IMG/VR virus record: IMGVR_UViG_3300027763_000195 | Coordinates: 1-27,337 of that record | DNA from: a virus | Length of the DNA: 27,337 nt | Direction: 5' to 3' (one strand) | Shown here: positions 1 to 7,355 of the stretch, piece by piece | Layout of the letters: each line of letters opens with the position of its first letter | Numbering within the stretch: the first letter of the stretch is position 1 | The notes under the pieces: model-generated | What the model was told of the DNA's origin: nothing | Seen by the model: the letters and a program-made list of their open reading frames with translations, nothing else | The model's database searches: none | Made by a program: the position numbers and the translations under genes

Positions 1-1571
1 TAGATAACTCTGATGTAAGAACAAATCTTGCATTCAATCTACGCAACTTTGGTCGTTACTATCGAGCAACTGAAGATTTTTGGAGACGTGCCCAAAGAAT
101 TGGTAAATATGAAAAGCGGGCAATTGTTCGCCTTGCTATTATTAACCAATCATTTGAACACTCAGGATTTATCCACAAAGATTCAAATGGAAGTATGTAC
201 TTTACATATCCAGGAGATGATTTACTTAACTGGGTAATGGGTAATACTTTGTTTAGGGCACTTGGTATACCTGGCGCACAACCTATGTCCGTAAACTTTG
301 GCGGAAAAGTAAAGATGCTTACCCCGTCCCTTGACCCTCAATCAAATGCATTTACGCTCAGTGGTCCATTTATTGGTCTTTCAATGTCTATTCTTGAAAA
401 TCTTCCTGGAATTGGTAGTTTCTTAAAAAAAGCAGAACCTTTTGTAACTGGTGGCATCCCCGACCAGGAATGGTGGAGAAAAATTACTCCAATAAATATC
501 CAACGTCTTATAGACCTTGGAATTAAAAACGATATGAAAAATGGAACGTCATATATGACTGAGCAAAAGTTTTCTGCAGCAGTTCAGGCAGCAAGACTTT
601 TAATTTCATTGGGTCAAGGACCGCAAAATGCTAGCGAACTTGATGGTTTCGGTAATAATATATTGATTCAATCTCAAAACATTATGTTTGGTAGACTTGT
701 TACTGGTCTTGGAGCACCTGCGTCAGTTCAAATGTTTGCAACCAAAGATGTTCCAAAAGAAATGATTGATGCTGGTTCTTTTACTTGGGATAGCGAATTT
801 GCTAAGTTAATATCTAAGTTTGCTGGAGACCCAAATGCGTATAGCAAAGCACTTGTTGTATTTGCAAAGTTGTTTCCAAGTAAAACCGTTTATACTATAC
901 CAAAAACCAGTAGCAAAACTCAGGCTTCTTTTCAAAAAACCTTTGAGGCTGCTCAGTTTGTTAAAAATAATAAGTCTTTTATTGAACAACACAAAGAAGC
1001 AGCATCGTTTTTTATTCCCATCAATGGAACAAATGACATTGCTTCATATACTTACTTAAAATCACAGGGTTTTATCAAGAACAAACAACTTGAAGACTAT
1101 CTACGTGAAGCATCAGTTGCTGGAGCACGTCAAGAATACAATCAACGTAGAGATTATTATGATGCAGAAATCCAGGCTACAAATAGCATTCAGGGAAGAC
1201 GCATACTTAAAGAACAATGGTCACAGGAGCAGGACTTCTTTAAGAAGACCACACCTATGCTTGCCCAAGCACTTGAAAACAATCCTGGATATAAATCACT
1301 TAAGATAGAAGCATTAGATGACTTGCGATTTGTTGTTCAGAGTGGAATCGCTCCAAACAAAAAACTTTCTGAATTGTTTAATGCAATGATTATTCAATAT
1401 GACAATATGAATAGTAAATTAGATGCAAATAAGGGAAGCGCAACTGCTGCCGAACAACGCAGAAAAGCAATTAAACAAGATACTGATGAATTGATTCGCA
1501 TCACGGCGGGCGACAATCCAAATGCAATATCACTTTATTGGAATATATTTAATCCTTTGATTGGAGCATAG
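1..1571 (+). CDS. Large phage structural protein, C-terminal part (5' truncated)
   Basis: This reading frame is open from the first bases of the window (first complete codon at 3) to a TAG at 1569-1571, so about 522 residues of a longer protein are present and the start lies upstream. An internal ATG at 195 should not be taken as the start, because the residues before it are fluent protein (for example NLRNFGRYYRATEDFWRRA). The N-terminal visible part resembles the C-terminal domains of giant polyvalent or internal virion proteins of phages, with the aromatic/basic motif RYYRATEDFWRR followed by a patch reading GDDLLNWVMG. The rest is mixed helical sequence with no catalytic motif that I recognise. 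It lies directly upstream of other structural genes and before the scaffold and capsid, so a portal-associated or internal virion role is inferred. Family assignment is tentative. Confidence 0.6.
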   Translation, partial: DNSDVRTNLAFNLRNFGRYYRATEDFWRRAQRIGKYEKRAIVRLAIINQSFEHSGFIHKDSNGSMYFTYPGDDLLNWVMGNTLFRALGIPGAQPMSVNFGGKVKMLTPSLDPQSNAFTLSGPFIGLSMSILENLPGIGSFLKKAEPFVTGGIPDQEWWRKITPINIQRLIDLGIKNDMKNGTSYMTEQKFSAAVQAARLLISLGQGPQNASELDGFGNNILIQSQNIMFGRLVTGLGAPASVQMFATKDVPKEMIDAGSFTWDSEFAKLISKFAGDPNAYSKALVVFAKLFPSKTVYTIPKTSSKTQASFQKTFEAAQFVKNNKSFIEQHKEAASFFIPINGTNDIASYTYLKSQGFIKNKQLEDYLREASVAGARQEYNQRRDYYDAEIQATNSIQGRRILKEQWSQEQDFFKKTTPMLAQALENNPGYKSLKIEALDDLRFVVQSGIAPNKKLSELFNAMIIQYDNMNSKLDANKGSATAAEQRRKAIKQDTDELIRITAGDNPNAISLYWNIFNPLIGA

Positions 1572-1572
1572 T

Positions 1573-2796
1573 GTGGCAATAGATAAAGATAAGGATGGGT
1601 TTAAAGTACCATCCACGCCTGGTGAAATTATTCCTGCCACTTTGCTTGATGCAGATGATAACGACCCAAAAGTTGGCGTTGCCAAATCTTTACCTGGTTC
1701 AAACTCTGGCAGTACTGGCGGCAACAATGCTGATTACAATGCCGATACTTCTGGCTATGTTGTTTATGATAAAGATGGAAAAGAAACTTTTTTAAACAAT
1801 GCAACAGCACTTGTTAAATATTTAAAGTCTTTACCACCCGCCACAATTAAATCACTTAAACAACAATATGCTAATGCTGGAATGTATAAAGCCCCAGTAA
1901 ATAGTATTGTTGGACCATCAGATTCTATTGTTAACCTTATTGGAAACGCTCTTCAATATCAAGAAGCACAGGGTGTTAAAACTACATTAAATCAATCAAT
2001 AACCTCAGCAATTAAAGATTACAAAGTTACCTCTGTAGGAAATGATTCTGCTACCCCAAATGTAACAGTTACATCTCAAGCATCTGCAACTGCTAATATC
2101 AATGATGCGTTTCGCAGTATGTTTGGAGATTCTGTTCCAAAAGATGTTAATGCGGCTTATTATAAAGAACTCAATGCTCTTGAAATGTCACGGACAAGTA
2201 AGCCTAAAACCGCAAAAGGCGTTGATATATATACTGCTGGGGTATCCGACCAGGAACGTCAAGATATATTAAATAAATATCTTGCTCAATATGCTACAGT
2301 TAAAATTAATAATGCAAATACTGGTGATGCTGCAGCAGTCGCTAGTTTAAATAAAGGCACCTTTGGTGTGACTTACACAACATTGCGTAATGCTTATGCA
2401 AATAATGGCATTCCTATTAATGCTAAGTCATTAGCCCAACAAGTGACCGAATCAGCATTTAGCAAAGATAAATTAGAGTCAAATTTAAATCTAGTTAATC
2501 TTCAAGCAGCAACATATTTTCCAGCATTGGCAGATAAAATTGGTCAAGGTTATTCAGTAAAACAATTATTAACCCCTTATTTAAATACTCGTGCAAATAT
2601 CCTTGAAGAAGACCCAGACACAATTGATATATCTAAACTTACAGGTGTGGCAAAAGATTCAAAGAGCCTTATGGGATTATACGACTATGAAGTTTCTTTA
2701 CGTAATGACCCTAAATGGAGATTTACTAAGAATGCCCAAGACTCAATGAGTAGTGTTGCTCAAGGACTTGCTAAAACATTTGGACTGGTGGGATAA
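1573..2796 (+). CDS. Uncharacterised structural-region protein (407 aa)
   Basis: The start is taken as GTG at 1573 because a good ribosome site (GGAG at 1563-1566) lies six bases upstream, inside the end of the previous gene; an in-frame TTG at 1561 is possible but has no such spacing. The protein starts MAIDKDKDGFKVPSTPGE, then has a Ser/Gly/Asn-rich low-complexity stretch around residues 40-60 and long helical Ala/Asn/Lys-rich segments. No signal peptide, transmembrane segment or enzyme motif is visible. It sits between the giant structural protein and another large unknown protein and is separated from the latter by two bases, so the three are almost certainly co-transcribed. A virion component (internal protein or ejection protein) is a reasonable guess from position only. 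Function unknown. Confidence 0.6.
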   Translation: MAIDKDKDGFKVPSTPGEIIPATLLDADDNDPKVGVAKSLPGSNSGSTGGNNADYNADTSGYVVYDKDGKETFLNNATALVKYLKSLPPATIKSLKQQYANAGMYKAPVNSIVGPSDSIVNLIGNALQYQEAQGVKTTLNQSITSAIKDYKVTSVGNDSATPNVTVTSQASATANINDAFRSMFGDSVPKDVNAAYYKELNALEMSRTSKPKTAKGVDIYTAGVSDQERQDILNKYLAQYATVKINNANTGDAAAVASLNKGTFGVTYTTLRNAYANNGIPINAKSLAQQVTESAFSKDKLESNLNLVNLQAATYFPALADKIGQGYSVKQLLTPYLNTRANILEEDPDTIDISKLTGVAKDSKSLMGLYDYEVSLRNDPKWRFTKNAQDSMSSVAQGLAKTFGLVG

Positions 2797-2798
2797 TT

Positions 2799-4289
2799 AT
2801 GGCTAAACAATACAGTCAATCGCAGTGGGCACAAATAATGAAAAGGTTGCCCGAGGAAGACCGTACGCCATACAGTACATCTCCCGATGCTGTTGATTAT
2901 GTGCAGAGTGCTGGTTCTGAAATGTCTGGTGGTCTTGTAACAACCGCACCAACCCCAAATGTAACAACTACGCCAACGACTAATAGTGGCACATACCTTA
3001 ATAATTATAACCCACTTACTGGAGTTATGAGTAATCAACAATTTGCACAGACTGGTGAAAGGGACGCTTCTCCTGTAACAACCAGCCCAATCTCAGGACC
3101 ACAAATGGCACAAACTGGTGAAAAATTTGTACCATCTGGTAAGCCAGTAACTCCAACTCAAGTTGCAGAAACTAATCAAGGAAATGCTGAAGGTTCTGGT
3201 GCTGGCGCTGGCGCAGGCACAGGTGCAGGCACTGGCGCAGGTACTGGCGGCGGAATTGGCACAGGTGCAGGTTTAGGAGACATACCAACTTCACCTGGAG
3301 CGGGTTGGCAATGGGATGCAGCAAATAAAAAATGGATTAAACCAGCAATGCCACAAGATGGCACTACTTATACTTGGAATGATGCTCAAGGTTGGGTTAA
3401 ATCACCTTTAAATACTGCTACAACTACCACAACACAAGTAGATTCAATTGCTGCTATCACTGCATTACTTTCTTCATATGGGATTGGCGACCTAGGACCT
3501 GCAATTACCGCAGCAGTTATGAAAGGTTATTCGACAGATACAATTAATTTGATTATGCAAGACCCTAATAGCAATGACCCATTAGCGGTTGCATTCCAAA
3601 CACGTTTTCCTGCTAATAAAGCACGATTAGCCGCTGGCAAATCAGTGTTATCTGCATCAGAATATCTTGCAGCGGAACGCACATATACACAAGTACTTCA
3701 ATCATATGGTGTGGGTAGTATGGCTAAAAGAGATACACTTAATTCCTTTATATCAAATGACATCTCTGCAGCAGAAGTTTCTGACCGAGTAAGTCTTGCA
3801 GTTAATCGTGTACAAAATGCAGATGCCGATACTAAGGCAGCATTAAAACAATTTTATCCTATGCTTAATCAATCTGATATTGTTTCAGCAATGCTTAGTC
3901 CAACAGAAGGTCTTCCAGCACTACAACGCAAAGTTCAAATTGGTGAAATAGGCGGAGCAGCGATGGCACAAAATCTTACAACTGGACTTGGTGCAACATC
4001 AACTTCATTAGGTGCTCAAGCCTTGGCTGACTTAGGAATAACTCAAGCCCAAGCCCGTCAAGGATTTTCTACAGTTGCAGAAATAACACCACGCGCTGAA
4101 GCCCTTTCTAATATTTCACCTGGAGAAGATTACGGAAGACTTCAGGCAGAACAAGAACAATTCCAAGGTTTAGCATCAGCAAAGAGAGCACGTTTAGGAC
4201 TTACGGCACAAGAGCAAGCGCGATTTGGTGGTTCGGCTGGCACTGGCAGAGGTTCATTAAATAACGCACAATCAGCAGGTCAGTACTAA
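2799..4289 (+). CDS. Uncharacterised structural-region protein with Gly/Ala linker and Trp-rich motifs (496 aa)
   Basis: The ATG at 2799 follows the previous stop by two bases. The N-terminal third (to about residue 130) is Thr/Pro/Gln-rich and includes two similar short segments, QFAQTGERD and QMAQTGEKF. Residues about 132-160 are an almost pure Gly/Ala/Thr linker. It is followed by a tryptophan-rich block of about 33 residues (WQWDAANKKWIKP, then YTWNDAQGWVK), which looks like two imperfect copies of one short motif. The remaining 290 residues are predicted helical, and the C-terminus is Ala/Gln/Arg-rich. The flexible-linker architecture fits a modular virion protein. No family is recognised. 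It is the last gene before the scaffold/capsid pair. Confidence 0.6.
   Translation: MAKQYSQSQWAQIMKRLPEEDRTPYSTSPDAVDYVQSAGSEMSGGLVTTAPTPNVTTTPTTNSGTYLNNYNPLTGVMSNQQFAQTGERDASPVTTSPISGPQMAQTGEKFVPSGKPVTPTQVAETNQGNAEGSGAGAGAGTGAGTGAGTGGGIGTGAGLGDIPTSPGAGWQWDAANKKWIKPAMPQDGTTYTWNDAQGWVKSPLNTATTTTTQVDSIAAITALLSSYGIGDLGPAITAAVMKGYSTDTINLIMQDPNSNDPLAVAFQTRFPANKARLAAGKSVLSASEYLAAERTYTQVLQSYGVGSMAKRDTLNSFISNDISAAEVSDRVSLAVNRVQNADADTKAALKQFYPMLNQSDIVSAMLSPTEGLPALQRKVQIGEIGGAAMAQNLTTGLGATSTSLGAQALADLGITQAQARQGFSTVAEITPRAEALSNISPGEDYGRLQAEQEQFQGLASAKRARLGLTAQEQARFGGSAGTGRGSLNNAQSAGQY
3192..3278 (+). repeat. Gly/Ala/Thr-coding low-complexity tract
   Basis: About 87 bases of degenerate GGN-GCN-GGN-ACN triplets encode an alternating Gly-Ala / Gly-Thr linker within the 2799-4289 protein. 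It is coding low complexity rather than a mobile or CRISPR-type repeat, and could vary in length by slippage. Confidence 0.8.
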
Positions 4290-4407
4290 ATAGAATCCTA
4301 TGTGACCCACCAGCCCACATAGCGTATAAGACTGGTAGCAAAAGCCGTACTGTTTCCCCGAACAGCCACGTGGTTTGCGATTCAAACGAATAGAAGGGTG
4401 GGTTGCT
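4290..4407 (+). promoter_or_regulatory. Structured leader upstream of the scaffold gene
   Basis: These 118 bases carry no gene that I can support. They contain an inverted repeat CTATGTG (4298-4304) / CACATAG (4316-4322) and a second small one CTGTT (4350-4354) / AACAG (4361-4365) with a TCCCCG loop. The tract GAAGGGTGGG (4392-4401) upstream of ATG 4408 is the likely ribosome site. A leader with hairpins before the scaffold-capsid operon could be a processing site, a weak terminator or a promoter region; no clear -35/-10 pair is visible. It does not fold into a convincing tRNA cloverleaf. Confidence 0.4.
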
Positions 4408-4884
4408 ATGAGCAACAACTACTGGGACGAAGACGAAGACGACCAAGATACCGACACTGATGTACAGATGGATGGAAGTGACTTACTTAAAAAGTTACGG
4501 AAAGCCAAACGTTCTGACGAAAAGCGTATCAAAGAACTCACTGAGCAACTTGAGGGATTTTCCAAGGCGCAGCGTGAGCGTGTAGTCAAAGACGTTCTAG
4601 ACAAGAAGGGTGTCAATCCAAAGGCACAACGCTTAATCCTTAAAGACTTGGAAGACGTTAACGAAGAGTCGGTTAATACCTGGCTTGAAGATAATGGCGA
4701 CCTCTTTGGATTAGTACAACCAGAGGATACACAAGAGAAAGAACTTAATCGTGCAGCCTTACGGCAACAAGATGTAGTTACTCAACTTGGTATGACCCCT
4801 GACCGAGCAGAAAACTTGTTAGACAGAATTAACTCTGCAGCCTCTGCAGAAGAACTGTCAGCACTTATCTACTCACAGCAATAA
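4408..4884 (+). CDS. Putative capsid scaffolding protein
   Basis: The protein has 158 residues from ATG 4408; an upstream in-frame extension to 4375 has no ribosome site, whereas GAAGGGTGGG precedes 4408. The first 20 residues are extremely acidic (WDEDEDDQDTDTDVQMDG). A highly charged coiled-coil-like helix follows (residues about 24-60, LLKKLRKAKRSDEKRIKELT), then a Glu/Asp-rich middle and a small helical C-terminus. Small size, an acidic N-terminus, long charged helices and a position immediately before the major capsid gene are all typical of phage scaffolding proteins, which line the procapsid and leave on maturation. No protease motif is present, so it is not a fused protease-scaffold. 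Assignment rests on composition and position. Confidence 0.7.
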   Translation: MSNNYWDEDEDDQDTDTDVQMDGSDLLKKLRKAKRSDEKRIKELTEQLEGFSKAQRERVVKDVLDKKGVNPKAQRLILKDLEDVNEESVNTWLEDNGDLFGLVQPEDTQEKELNRAALRQQDVVTQLGMTPDRAENLLDRINSAASAEELSALIYSQQ

Positions 4885-4902
4885 ATACATAGTAATTTCC
4901 TA

Positions 4903-4919
4903 TTCACCTTGGAGGTGAA
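4903..4919 (+). promoter_or_regulatory. Hairpin containing the capsid-gene ribosome site
   Basis: TTCACCT (4903-4909) can pair perfectly with AGGTGAA (4913-4919) across a three-base loop. The strong ribosome site GGAGGTGA (4911-4918) lies in the loop and 3' arm, with ATG 4926 a few bases downstream. Folding would hide the Shine-Dalgarno of the most highly expressed virion gene, so it could tune capsid translation relative to scaffold. Confidence 0.5.
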
Positions 4920-4925
4920 CACACA

Positions 4926-5870
4926 ATGGCTAATGCATATACCTCGTCAACTGGCAATCTTGCTGGTACCGCTGGTGGAGCAGGTCTCGTCCAAAAGGCG
5001 TACGACCGTCTACTAGACTTCGCGTTGCGTTCAGAACCCCTAATTCGTAGCGTCGCTGATAAAAAGCCTACCAAATTAGCAAACCCTGGCTCAACCGTAA
5101 TTCTACAATTATACGCAGATTTGTCTGAACAGACAACTGCATTGACAGAATCAACAGAGCGTGACTCTGTTCAGATTGCTGCTCCTACTTCAGTTACTAT
5201 TACTCTTGCAGAGTACGGTAACTCAGTCCTTGTTACACGCGCTTTGGAACTATTCAGCCTTGCTGACGTAGACCCAGCGATTGCTAACATTATCGCTTTC
5301 AACCTTGCAGGTTCGATTGATACAGTTGCACAGACTGAACTTCGTGGTGGTACTAACGTCATCTATGGTGGCACACGTACTAACACAGTAACAATTGCTG
5401 CTACAGATACAATCACTTCTGCCAACATCCGTAAGGCTGTTGCTAAGTTGCGTTCAGGTCTGTCAGTACCTCGCAAGGGTTCAATGTACTGGTGTGGTAT
5501 CCACCCAGAAATCTCACACGACCTTCGTGCTGAGACTGGTGCTGGTGGATGGCGTTTGCCTCACGAATACAACTCAAATGACAACATTTGGGCTGGAGAA
5601 ATTGGTTCATATGAAGGAGCCTACTTCGTAGAGTCTGCTCGTATGTACAACGATACCGATGGTGCTTCAAGTGCCAAGGTATACCGCACAATTCTTGCTG
5701 GTAAAGAAGCAATGGCTGAGGCTGTTGCTGAAGAGCCACATATTGTTATCGGTCCAGTAATTGACCAGTTAATGCGTTTCCGCCCAATGGGTTGGTACGG
5801 CGTTCTTGGCTTCAAGCGTTACCGCGAAGCAGCCTTGTATCGTATTCTTAACGGTTCATCAGTCGCTTAG
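4926..5870 (+). CDS. Major capsid protein, N4-gp56-like (HK97 fold)
   Basis: This 314-residue protein resembles the N4-gp56 family of major capsid proteins. Recognisable features are an N-terminal helix ending DFALRSEPLIRSVADKKP, the strand pair ending VTITLAEYGNSVLVTRA (a hallmark ALAEYG-type segment, residues about 92-108), the helical DPAIANIIAFNLA segment, and a C-terminal strand block reading GPVIDQLMRFRPMGWYGVLG followed by RYREAALYRI. It would form the icosahedral shell. A strong GGAGGTGA ribosome site fixes the start, and the scaffold-like gene lies 41 bases upstream. There is no sign of an N-terminal prohead-cleavage domain, in line with a separate scaffold. The next gene is preceded by a hairpin, so expression may be partly uncoupled from downstream genes. 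Confidence 0.88.
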   Translation: MANAYTSSTGNLAGTAGGAGLVQKAYDRLLDFALRSEPLIRSVADKKPTKLANPGSTVILQLYADLSEQTTALTESTERDSVQIAAPTSVTITLAEYGNSVLVTRALELFSLADVDPAIANIIAFNLAGSIDTVAQTELRGGTNVIYGGTRTNTVTIAATDTITSANIRKAVAKLRSGLSVPRKGSMYWCGIHPEISHDLRAETGAGGWRLPHEYNSNDNIWAGEIGSYEGAYFVESARMYNDTDGASSAKVYRTILAGKEAMAEAVAEEPHIVIGPVIDQLMRFRPMGWYGVLGFKRYREAALYRILNGSSVA

Positions 5871-5881
5871 TTGATTGACGG

Positions 5882-5912
5882 TAGGGCAGGGTGGATAAAA
5901 TCCCCTGCCTTA
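5882..5912 (+). terminator. Hairpin after the capsid gene (attenuator or weak terminator)
   Basis: TAGGGCAGGG (5882-5891) pairs with CCCTGCCTTA (5903-5912) over ten positions with one G-T pair and an 11-base loop. No U-run follows, so it is more likely a partial terminator or an mRNA-stabilising 3' structure that leaves capsid mRNA more abundant than that of the following small genes. Confidence 0.5.
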
Positions 5913-5935
5913 CAGTAAGTTCATTAGGGAGAACA

Positions 5936-6208
5936 ATGGCTACATATACACTTGTAACACCTACCTTAGAACAAGGTCCTATTGGTAGGCACCGACTGTT
6001 TACACACTTTAAACAACGGACTAAAAGTTACACTATTATCCTTAATAGTGGTACTTATTCTCTTATACAATATCCCACTCAAGAAGAACTAGAATCTTAT
6101 ACTGCTTATTATATGGGTGGTTGTAATCACACTGGCATTACTGAGGCAATTAGAACTGCAATGATTGCGTCTACTGTTGTAGATGCTACGAATTTTACGG
6201 TGGAATAA
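5936..6208 (+). CDS. Small conserved-looking virion-region protein (90 aa)
   Basis: The ATG at 5936 is preceded by AGGGAGA, a good ribosome site; an upstream in-frame extension would run through the hairpin and is rejected. The protein begins MATYTLVTPTLEQGPIGRHR and is a compact beta-rich sequence (HFKQRTKSYTIILNSGTYSL) with a His/Cys pair near residue 60 (GGCNHTG). It has no signal or membrane segment. The stop overlaps the next ATG (TAATG at 6206-6210), so it is translationally coupled to the next gene. A small head protein is possible from position right after the capsid; no family is recognised. Confidence 0.6.
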   Translation: MATYTLVTPTLEQGPIGRHRLFTHFKQRTKSYTIILNSGTYSLIQYPTQEELESYTAYYMGGCNHTGITEAIRTAMIASTVVDATNFTVE

Positions 6209-6543
6209 TGGCGCTACATAGGGAACGAACACATCCTGAATATGTAGAGGGTTGCTTTGGTTGCAAGATTTCAATGCTGCAACTATCAACAGGTGATGCT
6301 AGAGGCGATGTAATTGCCAGTGGTACCACTCAGAAAAAATGGAACAATGAACTTCAGGCATACCGTGATGCTAGAAAAGAAGGTATCCAACCTGGTGGCA
6401 CTTCTATGAAACATATACAAGATGCAAAGACTGCTTCTGACAATATGGGTAGTGCGTACAATGCTAATGATATGATGAAGGCAAGTAAGATAGATAAAAA
6501 AGCAGCAAACACATTCAGACAACTAAAGGAAGCAGGAGCATAA
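6208..6543 (+). CDS. Small protein with N-terminal HPEYVEGCFGCK motif (111 aa)
   Basis: The N-terminus carries a His plus CxxC arrangement (RTHPEYVEGCFGCKISMLQL, residues about 7-26) suggesting a single metal-binding knuckle. The rest is polar and helical, rich in Lys, Asp and Asn (DNMGSAYNANDMMKASKIDK). Short phage proteins with this HP...GCFGCK opening are common in actinobacteriophage-like genomes next to structural genes, but their role is not known to me. The start overlaps the previous stop by one base and the stop overlaps the next start by one base, so it belongs to one translationally coupled run. Confidence 0.6.
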   Translation: MALHRERTHPEYVEGCFGCKISMLQLSTGDARGDVIASGTTQKKWNNELQAYRDARKEGIQPGGTSMKHIQDAKTASDNMGSAYNANDMMKASKIDKKAANTFRQLKEAGA

Positions 6544-6698
6544 TGCCAAAAGTAGGAAAGATGACATTCCCGTACACAGCAGCAGGCAAAAAGGCAGCAA
6601 AGAAACAAGCCTATAAGACTGGTGAAAAAATGGAAACAAAATCTATGAAAGCAAAAGAAGTGAAAATGGGTATGAAGAAGATGGGCAAGAAGAAGTAA
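6543..6698 (+). CDS. Tiny lysine-rich basic protein (51 aa)
   Basis: From ATG 6543 the frame encodes 51 residues beginning MPKVGKMTFPYTAAGKKAAK and ending KMGMKKMGKKK. About one third of the residues are lysine, with several methionines, and it is strongly basic. Both ends overlap neighbouring genes by one base (TAATG), which is strong evidence that it is a real translated gene despite its size. The composition suggests a nucleic-acid-associated or virion core protein, such as a DNA-condensing basic peptide; this is inference only. No domain is recognised. Confidence 0.6.
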   Translation: MPKVGKMTFPYTAAGKKAAKKQAYKTGEKMETKSMKAKEVKMGMKKMGKKK

Positions 6699-6895
6699 TG
6701 GTATTAGCATACTCTGGAGGTAGCGCACCGCGCACCAAAGCATTAGACCATTCTAAAGTTGCACCTAGTCATAAACCATCTTTAAAGCCATCATCCGCAC
6801 CTGCTATGCCTACAAAACGTCCTATGGTTGGCAATGATGCAGCATTTAATAAAAAGTATGGTTCTAAATCTTGGAATAATGGATACACAAATTAA
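6698..6895 (+). CDS. Small basic Pro/Ser/Lys-rich protein (65 aa)
   Basis: This frame begins MVLAYSGGSAPRTKALDHSK and contains a flexible Pro/Ser/Lys stretch (KPSLKPSSAPAMPTKRPMVG) ending in an aromatic/Asn-rich tail (KKYGSKSWNNGYTN). It is predicted to be largely unstructured. It overlaps its neighbours by single bases at both ends, so it is part of the same coupled operon. No family is recognised; a minor head component is possible from position. Confidence 0.5.
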   Translation: MVLAYSGGSAPRTKALDHSKVAPSHKPSLKPSSAPAMPTKRPMVGNDAAFNKKYGSKSWNNGYTN

Positions 6896-7050
6896 TGAAA
6901 AAACATCCTGGTTTTAAGGCTGTTGCAGCAGGTATTGCTAAAAAACAAGGTATCTCTAAAGAAGGCGCTTCTGCAATTTTAGCAGCAAGCACTCGTAATG
7001 CAAGCAAGGCTGCTAAGAAAAAAAATCCTAATCTAAAAAAGGTAAAATAA
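6895..7050 (+). CDS. Tiny basic Ala/Lys-rich helical protein (51 aa)
   Basis: From ATG 6895 the frame encodes 51 residues beginning MKKHPGFKAVAAGIAKKQGI and ending with a lysine-rich tail AAKKKNPNLKKVK. The middle (SKEGASAILAASTRNASKAA) is a likely amphipathic helix, and the overall pattern recalls histone-tail-like or DNA-binding basic peptides. Its stop overlaps the next start by one base and its start overlaps the previous stop. Similar short KKHPGFKAV...IAKK...ASAILA peptides occur in phage genomes, but I know of no assigned role. It is the second strongly Lys-rich mini-gene in this run. Confidence 0.6.
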   Translation: MKKHPGFKAVAAGIAKKQGISKEGASAILAASTRNASKAAKKKNPNLKKVK

Positions 7051-7340
7051 TGACCGCAGCCTGGACTCGTAAAGAAGGTAAAAACCCTGCTGGCGGACTC
7101 AATGCCAAAGGCAGGGCATCTTACAAGGGTGGCACTCTTAGAGCGCCTGTAAAGGCTGGAGATAACCCTAGAAGGGCATCCTTCCTAGCCCGTATGGGTG
7201 GAATGCCAGGACCTGAGCGCAAGCCTGACGGTTCGCCAACAAGATTACTTCTATCTCTACAAGCGTGGGGTGCTAGTTCAAAGGCTGATGCTAAGGCTAA
7301 AGCCGCAGCAATATCTAAAAGAAACAAGGCTAAGAAGTAA
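7050..7340 (+). CDS. DUF6321-like small basic phage protein (96 aa)
   Basis: The protein opens with AWTRKEGKNPAGGLNAKGRA and continues with GGTLRAPVKAGDNPRRASFL and ARMGGMPGPERKPDG, the pattern I associate with the DUF6321 family found in phage genomes. It ends in an Ala/Lys-rich basic tail (SKADAKAKAAAISKRNKAKK). Function is not established; the conserved Arg/Gly/Pro residues and basic charge would suit binding to nucleic acid or assembly in the head. Its ATG overlaps the previous stop. A 15-base gap with a GGGGGG ribosome site separates it from the glycosyltransferase-like gene. Family name given from memory of the motif, not from a search. Confidence 0.7.
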   Translation: MTAAWTRKEGKNPAGGLNAKGRASYKGGTLRAPVKAGDNPRRASFLARMGGMPGPERKPDGSPTRLLLSLQAWGASSKADAKAKAAAISKRNKAKK

Positions 7341-7355
7341 AGTCTGGGGGGACAA

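Noticed and set aside
28-237. Plus-strand 69-codon frame at the left edge
   Set aside because: It overlaps the real structural frame, which is continuous from position 3, and its product shows no native features.
4290-4407. Possible tRNA in the gap before the scaffold gene
   Set aside because: Some T-arm-like bases (GGTTTGCGATTCAAACG) exist but no acceptor stem, anticodon arm or CCA-like 3' end can be formed.
6354-6743. Minus-strand frame of 129 codons opposite the basic mini-genes
   Set aside because: Cys/Phe/Leu-rich product is the antisense of Lys/Ala-rich codons, while the plus-strand genes are linked by one-base overlaps.
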